Source of the DNA: Eutreptiella sp. 'Long Island Sound 2002'
Taxonomy: Eukaryota > Euglenozoa > Euglenophyceae > Eutreptiales > Eutreptiaceae
Length of the DNA stretch: 64,000 nt
Assembly (NCBI GenBank): GCA_964036045.1
Contig: OZ038381.1
Span: 136,182,306-136,246,305 of the forward strand
Direction: 5' to 3'
Shown: piece after piece, positions 13,201 through 25,096 of the stretch
Layout: each line of letters begins with the position of its first letter
Position numbering within the stretch: position 1 is the first letter of the stretch
Notes under the pieces: model-generated
Told to the model about the DNA's origin: nothing
Database searches by the model: none
Seen by the model: only the letters and a program-made list of their open reading frames with translations
Translations under genes and position numbers: made by a program

Positions 13201-16200
13201 TTAAATGGCCGTTTCATGCAGATTTCAAAAAAGTACAGACAAATACATCCCCCTCTTTATGGGATGACATTTTCCCTCATTGCTGCGAAGGTTGGAAAAA
13301 ATCTCCAACACTGGCAATTTGCTCCATGTTGGCATATGACGGCAGTAGCTGAGAGATATCCATGTGCAGTAATCTGCTGTCCTGGGGAATGCACGTTGCG
13401 TTTTGGTTCCAATGATGGACTGACGTTGTTGATTGGTCCTCATTGCGTTCCTGTGCTCTTCAACTATTGATGTGTGGCATTTTCGAAATCACTTTTGCCG
13501 GCCCTGTATTCCATTTAGGCAAATCAACTGTGCAGTGGAAGGATGCAGCTGACGCAATGCAGAGCTACAGAATGCCAGTTACTGGCAGGCCAGTGGAACC
13601 AGGTGTGATAGTCCTATTTATCCTTTTGTTCACTTAGGCTCTGTGCTGTTGTTGGACGGTGATAGCTTTTGCTTTTTCTGTGTGCATCTTTTGTGTGTCT
13701 CAACCAAGTCCTATGGCCCTTTCAGGTGCTAATCCTGCGGTGTCGCGACGTTCAACGCAATGGGGGGTCGATGTTGAGGACGTTCACACAGGACCCACCA
13801 GTGGTTCTAAAGCGGCACATCATCGGCGATCAACGGTGCGCTGGAAGGACGATGCAGCGAAGCGTCAGTCAACCTATTGGATGGATGATTTTGAGGGCGA
13901 TCCCAGGGAGGTCACAATGTTGGATGACGATGCAGCACCAACCAGCCAGTATGAGGGAGCCTGGCCAGGTCCTGTGTGCGCTTTTGTGCTCTGACATATC
14001 TGTCCGAGACAAGAGAATCATGCCAACAGGGAGCGTTTTTCAGGATTGGTGTCATTGTTGCCTCGTTTGTGCCCATTGGGTGTCCTGTAGGGAGGGGTGT
14101 ATAGGGTATATTCGAAAAGCCCTTGAAAAGGGGTATTGACAACACCTCAGGTCTGCATGCTGCACTGACATGATGGTGGGGAAATTGGTCCGTTTGGGCA
14201 GTGCATGTTCCGTTTGCCGCCTTGTGTTGTCCACAATCACTTGCCATTGCCGCATACAAATTGTCACAGCTTGCTGCTGCCTCCCCTGATGCACCACAGA
14301 AGCGTTTGGTTCGAAAAGGGGCACGTTCTGAGTGTACAGAATGGGTTAAGGTGATTCGAACATGGCCTGACAGGACAAAGAAGGCCTGCCACATCCGCTT
14401 GCAGCAGCCTCATGCAAGCACCCTGAGCAGCAGATCCTCTCCATGAGTGAGGTTACCACTTTACAAGCCAGCTTTTCGGATCGAAAACAGGAGCCCACAA
14501 CATATGCAGGATTGGCAAAAGCTGAAACAACATGTCCCGACCAATAAAACATCGTGATTTTTGCCCCAATGGGGTCCCTGCCCTTGCAAACAATTACAAT
14601 GATTCTGAATAAATATGGATGAACGGTGCAGGGCATGTTTCTGTGGGTTGCTCACTTCATTGTCTGATTACCTGCAGCTGCAAACACCCAATGCTCCTGC
14701 CAATTGCTCATTTAAATGGCCGTTTCATGCAGATTTCAAAAAGTACAGACAAACACATCCCCCTCTTTACGGGATGACATTTTCCCTCATTGCTGCAAAG
14801 GTTGGAAAAAATCCCCAACACTGGCAATTTGCTCCATGTTGGCATATGACGGCAGTAGCTGAGAGATATCCATGTGCAGTAATCTGCTGTCCTGGGGAAT
14901 GCACGTTGCGTTTTGGTTCCAATGATGGACTGACGTTGTTGATTGGTCCTCATTGCGTTCCTGTGCTCTTCAACTATTGATGTGTGGCATTTTCGAAATC
15001 ACTTTTGCCGGCCCTGTATTCCATTTAGGCAAATCAACTGTGCAGTGGAAGGATGCAGCTGACGCAATGCAGAGCTACAGAATGCCAGTTACTGGCAGGC
15101 CAGTGGAACCAGGTGTGATAGTCCTGTTTATCCTTTTGTTCACTTAGGCTCTGTGCTGTTGTTGGACGGTGATAGCTTTTGCTGTTTCTGTGTGCATCTT
15201 TTGTGTGTCTCAACCAAGTCCTATGGCCCTTTCAGGTGCTAATCCTGCGGTGTCGCGACGTTCAACGCAATGGGGGGTCGATGTTGAGGACGTTTACATA
15301 GGACCCACCAGTGGTTCTAAAGCGGCACATCATCGGCGATCAACGGTGCGCTGGAAGGACGATGCAGCGAAGCGTCAGTCAACCTATTGGATGGATGATT
15401 TTGAGGGCGATCCCAGGGAGGTCACAATGTTGGATGACGATGCAGCACCAACCAGCCAGTATGAGGGAGCCTGGCCAGGTCCTGTGTGCGCTTTTGTGCT
15501 CTGACATATCTGTCCGAGACAAGAGAATCATGCCAACAGGGAGCGTTTTTCAGGATTGGTGTCATTGTTGCCTCGTTTGTGCCCATTGGGTGTCCTGTAG
15601 GGAGGGGTGTATAGGGTATATTCGAAAAGCCCTTGAAAAGGGGTATTGACAACACCTCAGGTCTGCATGCTGCACTGACATGATGGTGGGGAAATTGGTC
15701 CGTGGGCAGTGCATGTTCCGTTTGCCGCCTTGTGTTGTCCACAATCACTTGCCATTGCCGCATACAAATTGTCACAGCTTGCTGCTGCCTCCCCTGATGC
15801 ACCACAGAAGCGTTTGGTTCGAAAAGGGGCACGTTCTGAGTGTACAGAATGGGTTAAGGTGATTCGAACATGGCCTGACAGGACAAAGAAGGCCTGCCAC
15901 ATCCGCTTGCAGCAGCCTCATGCAAGCACCCTGAGCAGCAGATCCTCTCCATGAGTGAGGTTACCACTTTACAAGCCAGCTTTTCGGATCGAAAACAGGA
16001 GCCCACAACATATGCAGGATTGGCAAAAGCTGAAACAACATGTCCCGACCAATAAAACATCGTGATTTTTGCCCCAACGGGGTCCCTGCCCTTGCAAACA
16101 ATTACAATGATTCTGAATAAATATGGATGAACGGTGCAGGGCATGTTTCTGTGGGTTGCTCACTTCATTGTCTGATTTCCTGCAGCTGCAAACACCCAAT

Positions 16201-19012
16201 GCTCCTGCCAATTGCTCATTTAAATGGCCGTTTCATGCAGATTTCAAAAAGTACAGACAAACACATCCCCCTCTTTACGGGATGACATTTTCCCTCATTG
16301 CTGCAAAGGTTGGAAAAAATCCCCAACACTGGCAATTTGCTCCATGTTGGCATATGACGGCAGTAGCTGAGAGATATCCATGTGCAGTAATCTGCTGTCC
16401 TGGGGAATGCACGTTGCGTTTTGGTTCCAATGATGGACTGACGTTGTTGATTGGTCCTCATTGCGTTCCTGTGCTCTTCAACTATTGATGTGTGGCATTT
16501 TCGAAATCACTTTTGCCGGCCCTGTATTCCCTTTAGGCAAATCAACTGTGCAGTGGAAGGATGCAGCTGACGCAATGCAGAGCTACAGAATGCCAGTTAC
16601 TGGCAGGCCAGTGGAACCAGGTGTGATAGTCCTGTTTATCCTTTTGTTCACTTAGGCTCTGTGCTGTTGTTGGACGGTGATAGCTTTTGCTGTTTCTGTG
16701 TGCATCTTTTGTGTGTCTCAACCAAGTCCTATGGCCCTTTCAGGTGCTAATCCTGCGGTGTCGCGACGTTCAACGCAATGGGGGGTCGATGTTGAGGACG
16801 TTCACACAGGACCCACCAGTGGTTCTAAAGCGGCACATCATCGGCGATCAACGGTGCGCTGGAAGGACGATGCAGCGAAGCGTCAGTCAACCTATTGGAT
16901 GGATGATTTTGAGGGCGATCCCAGGGAGGTCACAATGTTGGATGACGATGCAGCACCAACCAGCCAGTATGAGGGAGCCTGGCCAGGTCCTGTGTGCGCT
17001 TTTGTGCTCTGACATATCTGTCCGAGACAAGAGAATCATGCCAACAGGGAGCGTTTTTCAGGATTGGTGTCATTGTTGCCTCGTTTGTGCCCATTGGGTG
17101 TCCTGTAGGGAGGGGTGTATAGGGTATATTCGAAAAGCCCTTGAAAAGGGGTATTGACAACACCTCAGGTCTGCATGCTGCACTGACATGATGGTGGGGA
17201 AATTGGTCCGTGGGCAGTGCATGTTCCGTTTGCCGCCTTGTGTTGTCCACAATCACTTGCCATTGCCGCATACAAATTGTCACAGCTTGCTGCTGCCTCC
17301 CCTGATGCACCACAGAAGCGTTTGGTTCGAAAACGGGCACGTTCTGAGTGTACAGAATGGGTTAAGGTGATTCGAACATGGCCTGACAGGACAAAGAAGG
17401 CCTGCCACATCCGCTTGCAGCAGCCTCATGCAAGCACCCTGAGCAGCAGATCCTCTCCATGAGTGAGGTTACCACTTTACAAGCCACCTTTTGGGATCGA
17501 AAACAGGAGCCCACAACATATGCAGGATTGGCAAAAGCTGAAACAACATGTCCCGACCAATAAAGCATCGTGATTTTTGCCCCAATGGGGTCCCTGCCCT
17601 TGCAAACAATTACAATGATTCTGAATAAATATGGATGAACGGTGCAGGGCATGTTTCTGTGGGTTGCTCACTTCATTGTCTGATTTCCTGCAGCTGCAAA
17701 CACCCAATGCTCCTGCCAATTGCTCATTTAAATGGCCGTTTCATGCAGATTTCAAAAAGTACAGACAAACACATCCCCCTCTTTACGGGATGACATTTTC
17801 CCTCATTGCTGCGAAGGTTGGAAAAAATCCCCAACACTGGCAATTTGCTCCATGTTGGCATATGACGGCAGTAGCTGAGAGATATCCATGTGCAGTAATC
17901 TGCTGTCCTGGGGAATGCACGTTGCTTTTTGGTTCCAATGATGGACTGACGTTGTTGATTGGTCCTCATTGCGTTCCTGTGCTCTTCAACTATTGATGTG
18001 TGGCATTTTCGAAATCACTTTTGCCGGCCCTGTATTCCATTTAGGCAAATCAACTGCGCAGTGGAAGGATGCAGCTGACGCAATGCAGAGCTACAGAATG
18101 CCAGTTACTGGCAGGCCAGTGGAACCAGGTGTGATAGTCCTGTTTATCCTTTTGTTCACTTAGGCTCTGTGCTGTTGTTGGACGGTGATAGCTTTTGCTG
18201 TTTCTGTGTGCATCTTTTGTGTGTCTCAACCAAGTCCTATGGCCCTTTCAGGTGCTAATCCTGCGGTGTCGCGACGTTCAACGCAATGGGGGGTCGATGT
18301 TGAGGACGTTCACACAGGACCCACCAGTGGTTCTAAAGCGGCACATCATCGGCGATCAACGGTGCGCTGGAAGGACGATGCAGCGAAGCGTCAGTCAACC
18401 TATTGGATGGATGATTTTGAGGGCGATCCCAGGGAGGTCACAATGTTGGATGACGATGCAGCACCAACCAGCCAGTATGAGGGAGCCTGGCCAGGTCCTG
18501 TGTGCGCTTTTGTGCTCTGACATATCTGTCCGAGATAAGAGAATCATGCCAACAGGGAGCGTTTTTCAGGATTGGTGTCATTGTTGCCTCGTTTGTGCCC
18601 ATTGGGTATCCTGTAGGGAGGGGTGTATAGGGTATATTCGAAAAGCCCTTGAAAAGGGGTATTGACAACACCTCAGGTCTGCATGCTGCACTGACATGAT
18701 GGTGGGGAAATTGGTCCGTTTGGGCAGTGCATGTTCCGTTTGCCGCCTTGTGTTGTCCACAATCACTTGCCATTGCCGCATACAAATTGTCACAGCTTGC
18801 TGCTGCCTCCCCTGATGCACCACAGAAGCGTTTGGTTCGAAAAGGGGCACGTTCTGAGTGTACAGAATGGGTTAAGGTGACTCGAACATGGCCTGACAGG
18901 ACAAAGAAGGCCCGCCACATCCGCTTGCAGCAGCCTCATGCAAGCACCCTGAGCAGCAGATCCTCTCCATGAGTGAGGTTACCACTTTGCAAGCCACCTT
19001 TTCGGATCGAAA
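10285..19012. repeat. 1.51-kb tandem satellite, five full units plus a partial sixth
   Basis: Units start at the sequence CCCCAACACTGGCAATTTG at about 10285, 11793, 13302, 14812, 16320 and 17828, giving periods of 1508-1510 bp. By eye the units are more than 97% identical; differences are scattered substitutions and rare 1-3 bp indels (for example an extra A near 13230, and TTT inserted near 14193 and again near 18718). Each unit contains the same set of short ORFs, AATAAA motifs, and two exon-like blocks annotated separately for the first unit. Such uniformity implies recent amplification or ongoing homogenisation. I do not recognise the sequence as rDNA, histone or any known gene cluster. 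Confidence 0.95.
10502..10951 (+). CDS. Exon-like pair in satellite unit 1 (hypothetical)
   Basis: Two blocks look like coding exons. Block a (10502-10585, 84 nt) lies between a TTTAG acceptor-like and CAG|GTGTG donor-like site. Block b (10709-10951, 243 nt) lies between CTTTCAG and CCAG|GTCCTG. Both have lengths divisible by three and are read in phase 1 at both ends, so they would splice in frame across a 123-bp intron. Their translations share a motif of the form STVxWKDxAAxxQSY, suggesting an old internal duplication. Block b is almost unchanged in all six units (HT to YI in the unit starting at 14812 is the only change I saw inside the block). I found no convincing continuation in the remaining 1 kb of the unit, so this may be a gene fragment caught in a satellite. 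No known family is recognised. Confidence 0.3.
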
Positions 19013-19933
19013 CTACTGTGGCCCGCATTGCAGCTGAAGGCCACAGGGCAGAAATCCCTGATTTTTGTCGTGGGATTGTTTTTGGTATGCTGCCAGCGGT
19101 TGAGGTTTCTGCCGCACCTGCCCTGCGGCGGCCTGTTGGACGACTCTCCGTCAATTTTGATGTCGCCCTTTTTGCTCTGACAATTGTGACCCAGTTGGTG
19201 GAGAGAGTACTGCCGCAGGCGGTCGCGCCACCCAAACTGAAGAAGCAATACTAAAAATGGGAAATACAACCCCAACAAATGGAGGTTGACATCGCCGAGG
19301 AACAAGGGTCTGTCCGTGCGGCTGTTTCCGTGCTCTAGGAATTGTTCCCCAAGGTTTGGGTCCCTGTTGGAGTCCCATATTAGATCTTTCCACAATCAGG
19401 CAAAGAGCCAAGAATCAGGGCGCACTGAGGGGAGGAAAGCCTTGGTGACCAGCGCCGCTGTGCATGACATCGTGGCAACCATCAGGGCACATGTGGATGC
19501 CTGTCTGGAGTTCACAACTTCAGACTGAAAATAAAAAATTGCATGCCAGCAGGAGCCGATAGGTGGACAAATTGGGACCCTGGGGGCGGGGGCAAGCATC
19601 AGACTAAACATTAAATTGGGACCCTAGACCAATGGCAAGCATCATCATCATACCAGGGTGCCTTCAAAAGCATGCATTCTTGAAGAGCAACATCAGGTGT
19701 ACTAAAGAATTTGGTTGTGCAAATGTGGAAAAAAAACGAAAAAAATGAAACAATTTTTGGTTCAAATAGCTGTGCAAGAATTGAAATTTGCCAAAAAAAA
19801 AACAAAAATAAATTAGATTTTCCGAATTCTGGCTGTATGTGCAAAATTTTGGCATAAAAAAAACCAGCCTGCGCAAAAATGAGGGTTCCATGAAATTAAA
19901 AAGTTTGCACATACAAATTTTCAAGCCAATTTT
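19013..19933. other. Interruption in the 1.51-kb satellite
   Basis: About 920 bp of sequence unrelated to the satellite. The satellite segment TCCATGAGTGAGGTTACCAC... just before it (18966-19012) is repeated just after it (about 19938-19984), so it is flanked by direct repeats of about 47 bp. The left half is GC-balanced and keeps an open frame to 19254 (starting in satellite sequence at 18973) with no recognised domain; the right part (about 19710-19925) is A/T-rich. There are no obvious terminal inverted repeats. A 47-bp flank is too long for an ordinary target duplication, so unequal exchange or array-edge rearrangement is more likely than simple transposition. Confidence 0.55.
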
Positions 19934-20445
19934 TCTCCATGAGTGAGGTTACCACTTTACAAGCCAGCTTTTGGGATCGAAAACAGTAGCCCACAACATA
20001 TGCAGGATTGGCAAAAGCTGAAACAACATGTCCCAACCAATAAAACATCGTGATTTTTGCCCCAATGGGGTCCCTGCCCTTGCAAACAATTACAATGATT
20101 CTGAATAAATATGGATGAACGGTGCAGGGCATGTTTCTGTGGGTTGCTCACTGTCGCTGAGAGCTATCCATATGCAGTAATTTGCTGTCCTGGGGAATGC
20201 ACGTTGCGTTTTAGTTCCAATGATGGACTGACGTTGTTGATTGGTCCTCATTGCGTTCCTGTGCTCTTCGACTATTGATGTGTGGCATTTTCGAAATCAC
20301 TTTTGTCGACCCTGTACTGATGTGCATGCCCCATTTGCATGTGGCGTGTGACGCATTCAGGGCAGCGATGATATAGATGCACTTCACAAATACGGAGTGC
20401 CAGTCACTGGCAGGCCAATGGATCCTGGTGTGATGCATTATTCAT
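19934..20445. repeat. Degenerate terminal copy of the 1.51-kb satellite
   Basis: 19934-20150 matches the satellite from its TCCATGAGTGAGG segment to GGGTTGCTCACT. It then jumps past about 190 bp of the unit to GCTGAGAGCTATCCATATGC and continues to about 20312. The last part (20320-20445) matches only weakly in DNA, yet its translation ends with the same PVTGRPxxPG motif as exon-like block a of the regular units. Satellite similarity then stops. Confidence 0.75.
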
Positions 20446-23400
20446 TTGCCGAAAGCAGTTATCAGGCAACAGGCATCGGGCATGAGCTCAGTGTTTGGCC
20501 CTACCATTGGGGGGGTTGGGTTGGGCTGGGTCAAGGCCTCACCTGGTCGCCAACCCACGGTCCGCGCCACCTTTCCTGCGTGACCCGACTGGGCAGCCTT
20601 ACCTTGGTGTCCGGTCCCAAGGCCTACCGGACTGTTGACTACCCCTAGACCCCGCCGTGGCGCTCGCGGGCAGGAGATGCAGCCTGGCCTGTGTGTATGT
20701 GCCCTTGTGTGTCTGATGGGGGGGGGGGGTGTGGCACACCGCTTGCTCCCCTATTGTTCGGCGTCGGCGCACGTGGTGTGGGGAAGTGTGTGCTTTGGTG
20801 CTCTAGACCCCAGTAGGGAGGCTAAAGAGCCTGACGCTGAGCCCGCCGGAGGAGACGTGGGCCTGGCCTCGCAACCTCCACGTCACAAGGACAAGCTTCC
20901 CAACCGCTCCACGATTGCCTGCCGGCACAGGAAGGTGGTGATACGTGGCACGACTGGGCCACACCCGCACTCCTTGACTGTGTTCGGCACAGGTGGTGCC
21001 ACCACGTGGGCTGGGACTGGCTCCCCATGGCCGAGGGCGTACCCCGGGCAGGTGGAGGGGCCCCAGGGCGCAGAAAGTGCTTCTTTGCCTTGGGTGCCAC
21101 CAAGCTAGCTGCACAAGCTGCGGCGCTACAGCCCGCGTAGACAAGGGGGCCCAGAGGGCTAGCTGGCGGCCGACCAGCCTCCAGGGGTTAACCACAACTG
21201 CACTAGAGTGCTCGGGGCTATGCTGGCGCAGGTGGATGTGTTTAGGCTGGTGGGGCGCCCACACTTGGAGGCTGCTTGGGCATGTAACAGCGGTCTAGCT
21301 GTGAGCCCTTCACGGCCACCCAAGCCCAAAGGGCACCGACTCCATTTTCCCCTCTCAGGGTGGCGGCACGGGGGGGGGGGGCGGGGCAGGGGGGCGGCCT
21401 CATCCTATGGGAGGGGGGAGTCTACCTATTCGCTCATTTGCTCGTTGTCCCACTTGTTTGGAAAAGGAGGACCACTTGCTGGCTTACCATGTGGGTCCTA
21501 GATCCCAAAGTTCTCGACCTGCAGCTCCCTCCCCCCTTCCATGAGGGGAGGGACCTCCTCGCGACGTGCAAGCCTGCAGCGAGGGTGCAAAGGGCGTGCC
21601 GGGGGGGGGGCGTCGGGTCAATCACCCATTCGGTCCCGCTTCTATTGGGGCGGGGGGGGGGGAAGGTTTGCTGCCTTGTTTCCTACTCCCCAAAAGGGAA
21701 CCAGCCCACGGCTTGCACCCTTGCTTTGCGGTGGCTGAAATTTGGGCCGACAGAGACCCGGGGGGGGGGGGGGGGGGGCTCAAAATCTTGGGTGCGTGGG
21801 TGCCCCCTCCCCCCCTTGGCACCCTAGGGGCGGTGGCGGTAGGCAGCTCTTGTTGCGGTTTTGGTGTCAATGGGTTGCTGTGTCATGTATATACTCGTTG
21901 TTTTGCCTGTGATTGAGATGTTGGTTGTTGCTAATGATGCGTGTTCAAGGGAAAGTCGAGCCACTGCTTTGGGCAATATTGATCATGGCGAGAGCAGCTC
22001 TACTTGGCATATGCCCAAGCCTACCACCCATGTCTTGTGCATTGCATGCAGGTGTGGGAATGGCCATGGGTGGGCCACATGGCTCAAGGTCACACTACCC
22101 AGCCAACTAACTTGATGTTGGCCCAACCCTCTACAATCCTCCAAAAAACTGTGCAACTCTCGAACACTGTTCCCCCTTCTGGAGGAGGCAGGGGAGGCAG
22201 ACACCATATTTCATCCACACGGATGGGCAGCCGGATTTTAAAATAATGCCACTCCGCCCGACCCTTGGCTTCAGTTTTCCGCGAGGAAATTCACCCACAC
22301 TCACATCTTTGAATCATGGGCCTCACAAATTCACACGTGCACACTGGCATGAGAAAAGGAGGTGCTCTGTTCACACCGTTGCCAACACACACGCTGCTAG
22401 TCACGCGTGTGCACAGCGGCCATGTGTGGGATTCACACAGTGCAGCGGGGGCGGGAGGTGAGTTGTTGATGTGCCACACCCACCCACGACGTTGGGTGAA
22501 TCCCAACACGCATACCCCAAAGGATTAGTGTGTCGTGGCGATTGTTTCTTTTTATCTTCGTTGGGTGGGCACCCGAGCCACAATTTCTTTCGCGGATAAT
22601 TTTCTACGCCTTTGCCCCCCCCCCCCCCTCCGCATCCTGCCTGTCTCCAGTGAAAACTGCCTTTGGGTGTGGTACAAAGAGCCACATGTTATCGACAGCG
22701 GTCTCCCATCTATAGCTCAGCAATGGCTCCCCTACTTGTTGTGCCATGCACGCCCCCCAAAAGTGCTTGTCCCTTTCCTCCTCGAGCACCCCCCCCCCCG
22801 CCCAACTGAGGCCCAAGAGCCCCTCGCCAAGTCAGCTCTGTCGCCACAGAGGACATGTGGCCCTACCCATGGACACATGGGGGGGCACCCTCTCACCCGA
22901 GACACCTGGACCGGGTGGCCGCAATACTGCCTTCCCAAGTCACCTGCGGGAGCGGCTTAAGAGGCACGTGACATAGGGCAGTGGGAGGGACACGACATCC
23001 CCATGATAAGACCTTCTTTTTGCAATGTCAAAGGAGGCGTCCCGAGCTCCCGACTGTCGCCACAGGGCAGGGGCAGCCATGCCTTGTGGTATCGAGCTTG
23101 TGGAGGGCCCTCTGCCCCTTTCATTCAATGTGCATGGTGTATCCCTTCGCTTGTCCAATGATGTCGGACCCGTTCCTCAGCACCATCATGAGCTCAGACA
23201 AAGAGAGTTGGGCGTAGAGACATAACTGGTCTTGACACTGGGCCGAAAAATGGGCCGACGTCGGCGGGCGGCAGTTCGGCCGGCCGAGACTGCCGCTGAG
23301 CCGAACCGCTGGAACCTAATTGGTCGAGCTAAAGCGCTGCCGAGGCCAGTGTTGGTCACGGGTTGGGTTGGCAGTGTATGTAGTGGATTCCGCCGTTGGC

Positions 23401-24240
23401 TTGAGGAACGTAGTTTTTCTTTTTTCTGTCGAAGGTTGTTCATTTTGCAAAGACCGCTGTGGGTTTCTTCCAACCTTGTCTGTTACCCTCCCTGAATTGC
23501 CCCCTGTATGCCGATGAATGATAGTATCATAATAACGTAATAATAGAAGCAATTGTGGTTTGTGCATGATCCAACAGAAGCACAAACCGTATGTTTGTTT
23601 GTGCTTCAGAGTCTTTCCCACAACTATGTGTCCCTTGTCGACCGCAGGTTTCTGATTTTAGTTGTGGCTATCACCCGGATTGACCGCTGATTCAGCCCAG
23701 CAACTGCTTACACCGTGTACTGTGTGAAGTGCACTTGGGCTCAGTTCTGGCAAGATGTACACAAGGATTGCTGTTCGAAGTCTCGTTTGCCCGTGGCTGT
23801 GTTGAAACAAAGGCAACCGTAAAGCAACGTTTTTGGGGAGGGGTGTGTGTGATGGCGTCAGCAGTGCATAAACATTGGAGCTCGCGAGTTACTGAAATGC
23901 GCCGGCCAACAGGGTTGTCTCTGACACCGGTGAGTGGTCGGCCCCCTTCGTCTGCATCTGACGTTTACCCGTCTGTAGTCTGTAGAAGTGATCTGTTACA
24001 AGTAGATGCGGTCTGCTGATTGTAGCTAATTGTAGACATCCACCAGATTGCCGCCTGGCAGTTTGGCCGGTCGAAGCGCCGTCCGGCACTGTCAGCCGGC
24101 CATTCTCCCAAAGATCTGCCTGGGCGGTCTCGGTTGGCTGATTCGGCCGGCTGGAACACTGCTTGGTGCGTCAGCCGGCCGACATCGCCGTTCACGACTT
24201 CGCATCGGCTGAGCCGACGGCGCTGCTGAGCCTCAGCGCT
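20446..24240. other. GC-rich stretch with poly-G/poly-C runs, no supported gene
   Basis: Contains many homopolymer G or C runs (near 20718, 21370, 21605, 21650, 21762, 22617 and 22792). The longest ORFs (for example 20635-21108 and 22535-22960, + strand) are rich in G, P, R and H, look like by-products of GC-rich sequence, and match no family I know. From about 23240 to 24240 the motif GCCGGCC and relatives recur (around 23278, 24064, 24098, 24147, 24174). I see no transposon ends or RNA genes. Confidence 0.5.
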
Positions 24241-24277
24241 ATTAGATTCCAATGAGCTCCGTGCCGTCCTCCTGCTG

Positions 24278-25096
24278 TCAAATATCCTCCACCTGCCGGG
24301 CTCTGTGCAACGGCGCCCGAACAACACCTGCGTTGTTTGTACACGGTCCTGGTGCACTGCCACACACAACCCTCGGATCTGCTGCCTGCACAGGCCCCTG
24401 GCGTCGTGTGTATTTAGGGCACAATATTGAGATGCCTGCAGCCTCCATCCAGCATGTCACGGAGGAGATCTTCCGGCCTTCGACCAGCAGCCGGCCATCA
24501 ATATATCTCACCACTCCTTCATTTCGGGGTAGCGTCCCAAGCACACGCCACGACAGAGACAAAGATGATGCAAGGTACAGTGCTGTGTCTCTGCTGTCTG
24601 ATACAGCAGTAGTGTGCATTTGGAAGTACGAATGGGACCCAGAAGACTGTGTACTATAGTGGGTGCATGTGAAGTGGCTGATGGTGTCAACATGATGGGG
24701 GGCCAAGGATGGGGGGTCCATTTTGGACCCCCATTGGATCCGCAGGTTATGGCTGGCCCAGATCCGCCCAGTCTGGACCAGCCACTTTTTTTGCCTCATT
24801 GGGATGATTTTTTGGTCCGTGTGCGTATCTCTGTGGAGCCGGATGGATGCCTTGGGCCCAAGGACTGGGGCGAGATTCAGCACCTGCATGCAGCCCTGCT
24901 TATTTCCAACCTTGCGTGTAGAGTTTGCTTGCGGCCCTACATCCCCTGCCCCTGCGTGTGATGCAGCCACAGCAAATGGGCAAATCAGTGTGGGGTAGCA
25001 AATCACATCAAGCAATGGTGCACCCTTCTGTGTGGCATTGATGTGAAGTGGGAGCCACAAGATATGGCGCTTACTCAACCAGCAGCAGATGGGCAT
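24278..25096 (-). CDS. Unrecognised 272-codon ORF
   Basis: The longest open frame in the otherwise blank 20-31 kb region. The translation has no signal peptide, membrane segment or motif I recognise, and its composition (rich in H, T, S and P) is not distinctive. Part of the opposite strand is also open (24252-24659). No splice model or neighbour supports expression. It could be a chance ORF or one exon of a degenerate gene; chance is more likely. Confidence 0.12.
   Translation of the reverse strand: MPICCWLSKRHILWLPLHINATQKGAPLLDVICYPTLICPFAVAASHAGAGDVGPQANSTRKVGNKQGCMQVLNLAPVLGPKASIRLHRDTHTDQKIIPMRQKKWLVQTGRIWASHNLRIQWGSKMDPPSLAPHHVDTISHFTCTHYSTQSSGSHSYFQMHTTAVSDSRDTALYLASSLSLSWRVLGTLPRNEGVVRYIDGRLLVEGRKISSVTCWMEAAGISILCPKYTRRQGPVQAADPRVVCGSAPGPCTNNAGVVRAPLHRARQVEDI

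Noticed and set aside
10426-18920. Each short ORF in the 1.51-kb units as an independent gene (64, 81, 96, 111, 121, 136 and 156 codons)
   Set aside because: They overlap on both strands in the same units, and some are broken in one unit by a 1-3 bp indel with no sign of constraint. Only the phase-matched block pair was kept, as a low-confidence hypothesis.
19013-19933. Transposon insertion in the satellite
   Set aside because: No terminal repeats or transposase are visible, and the 47-bp flanking duplication is too long for known cut-and-paste elements.
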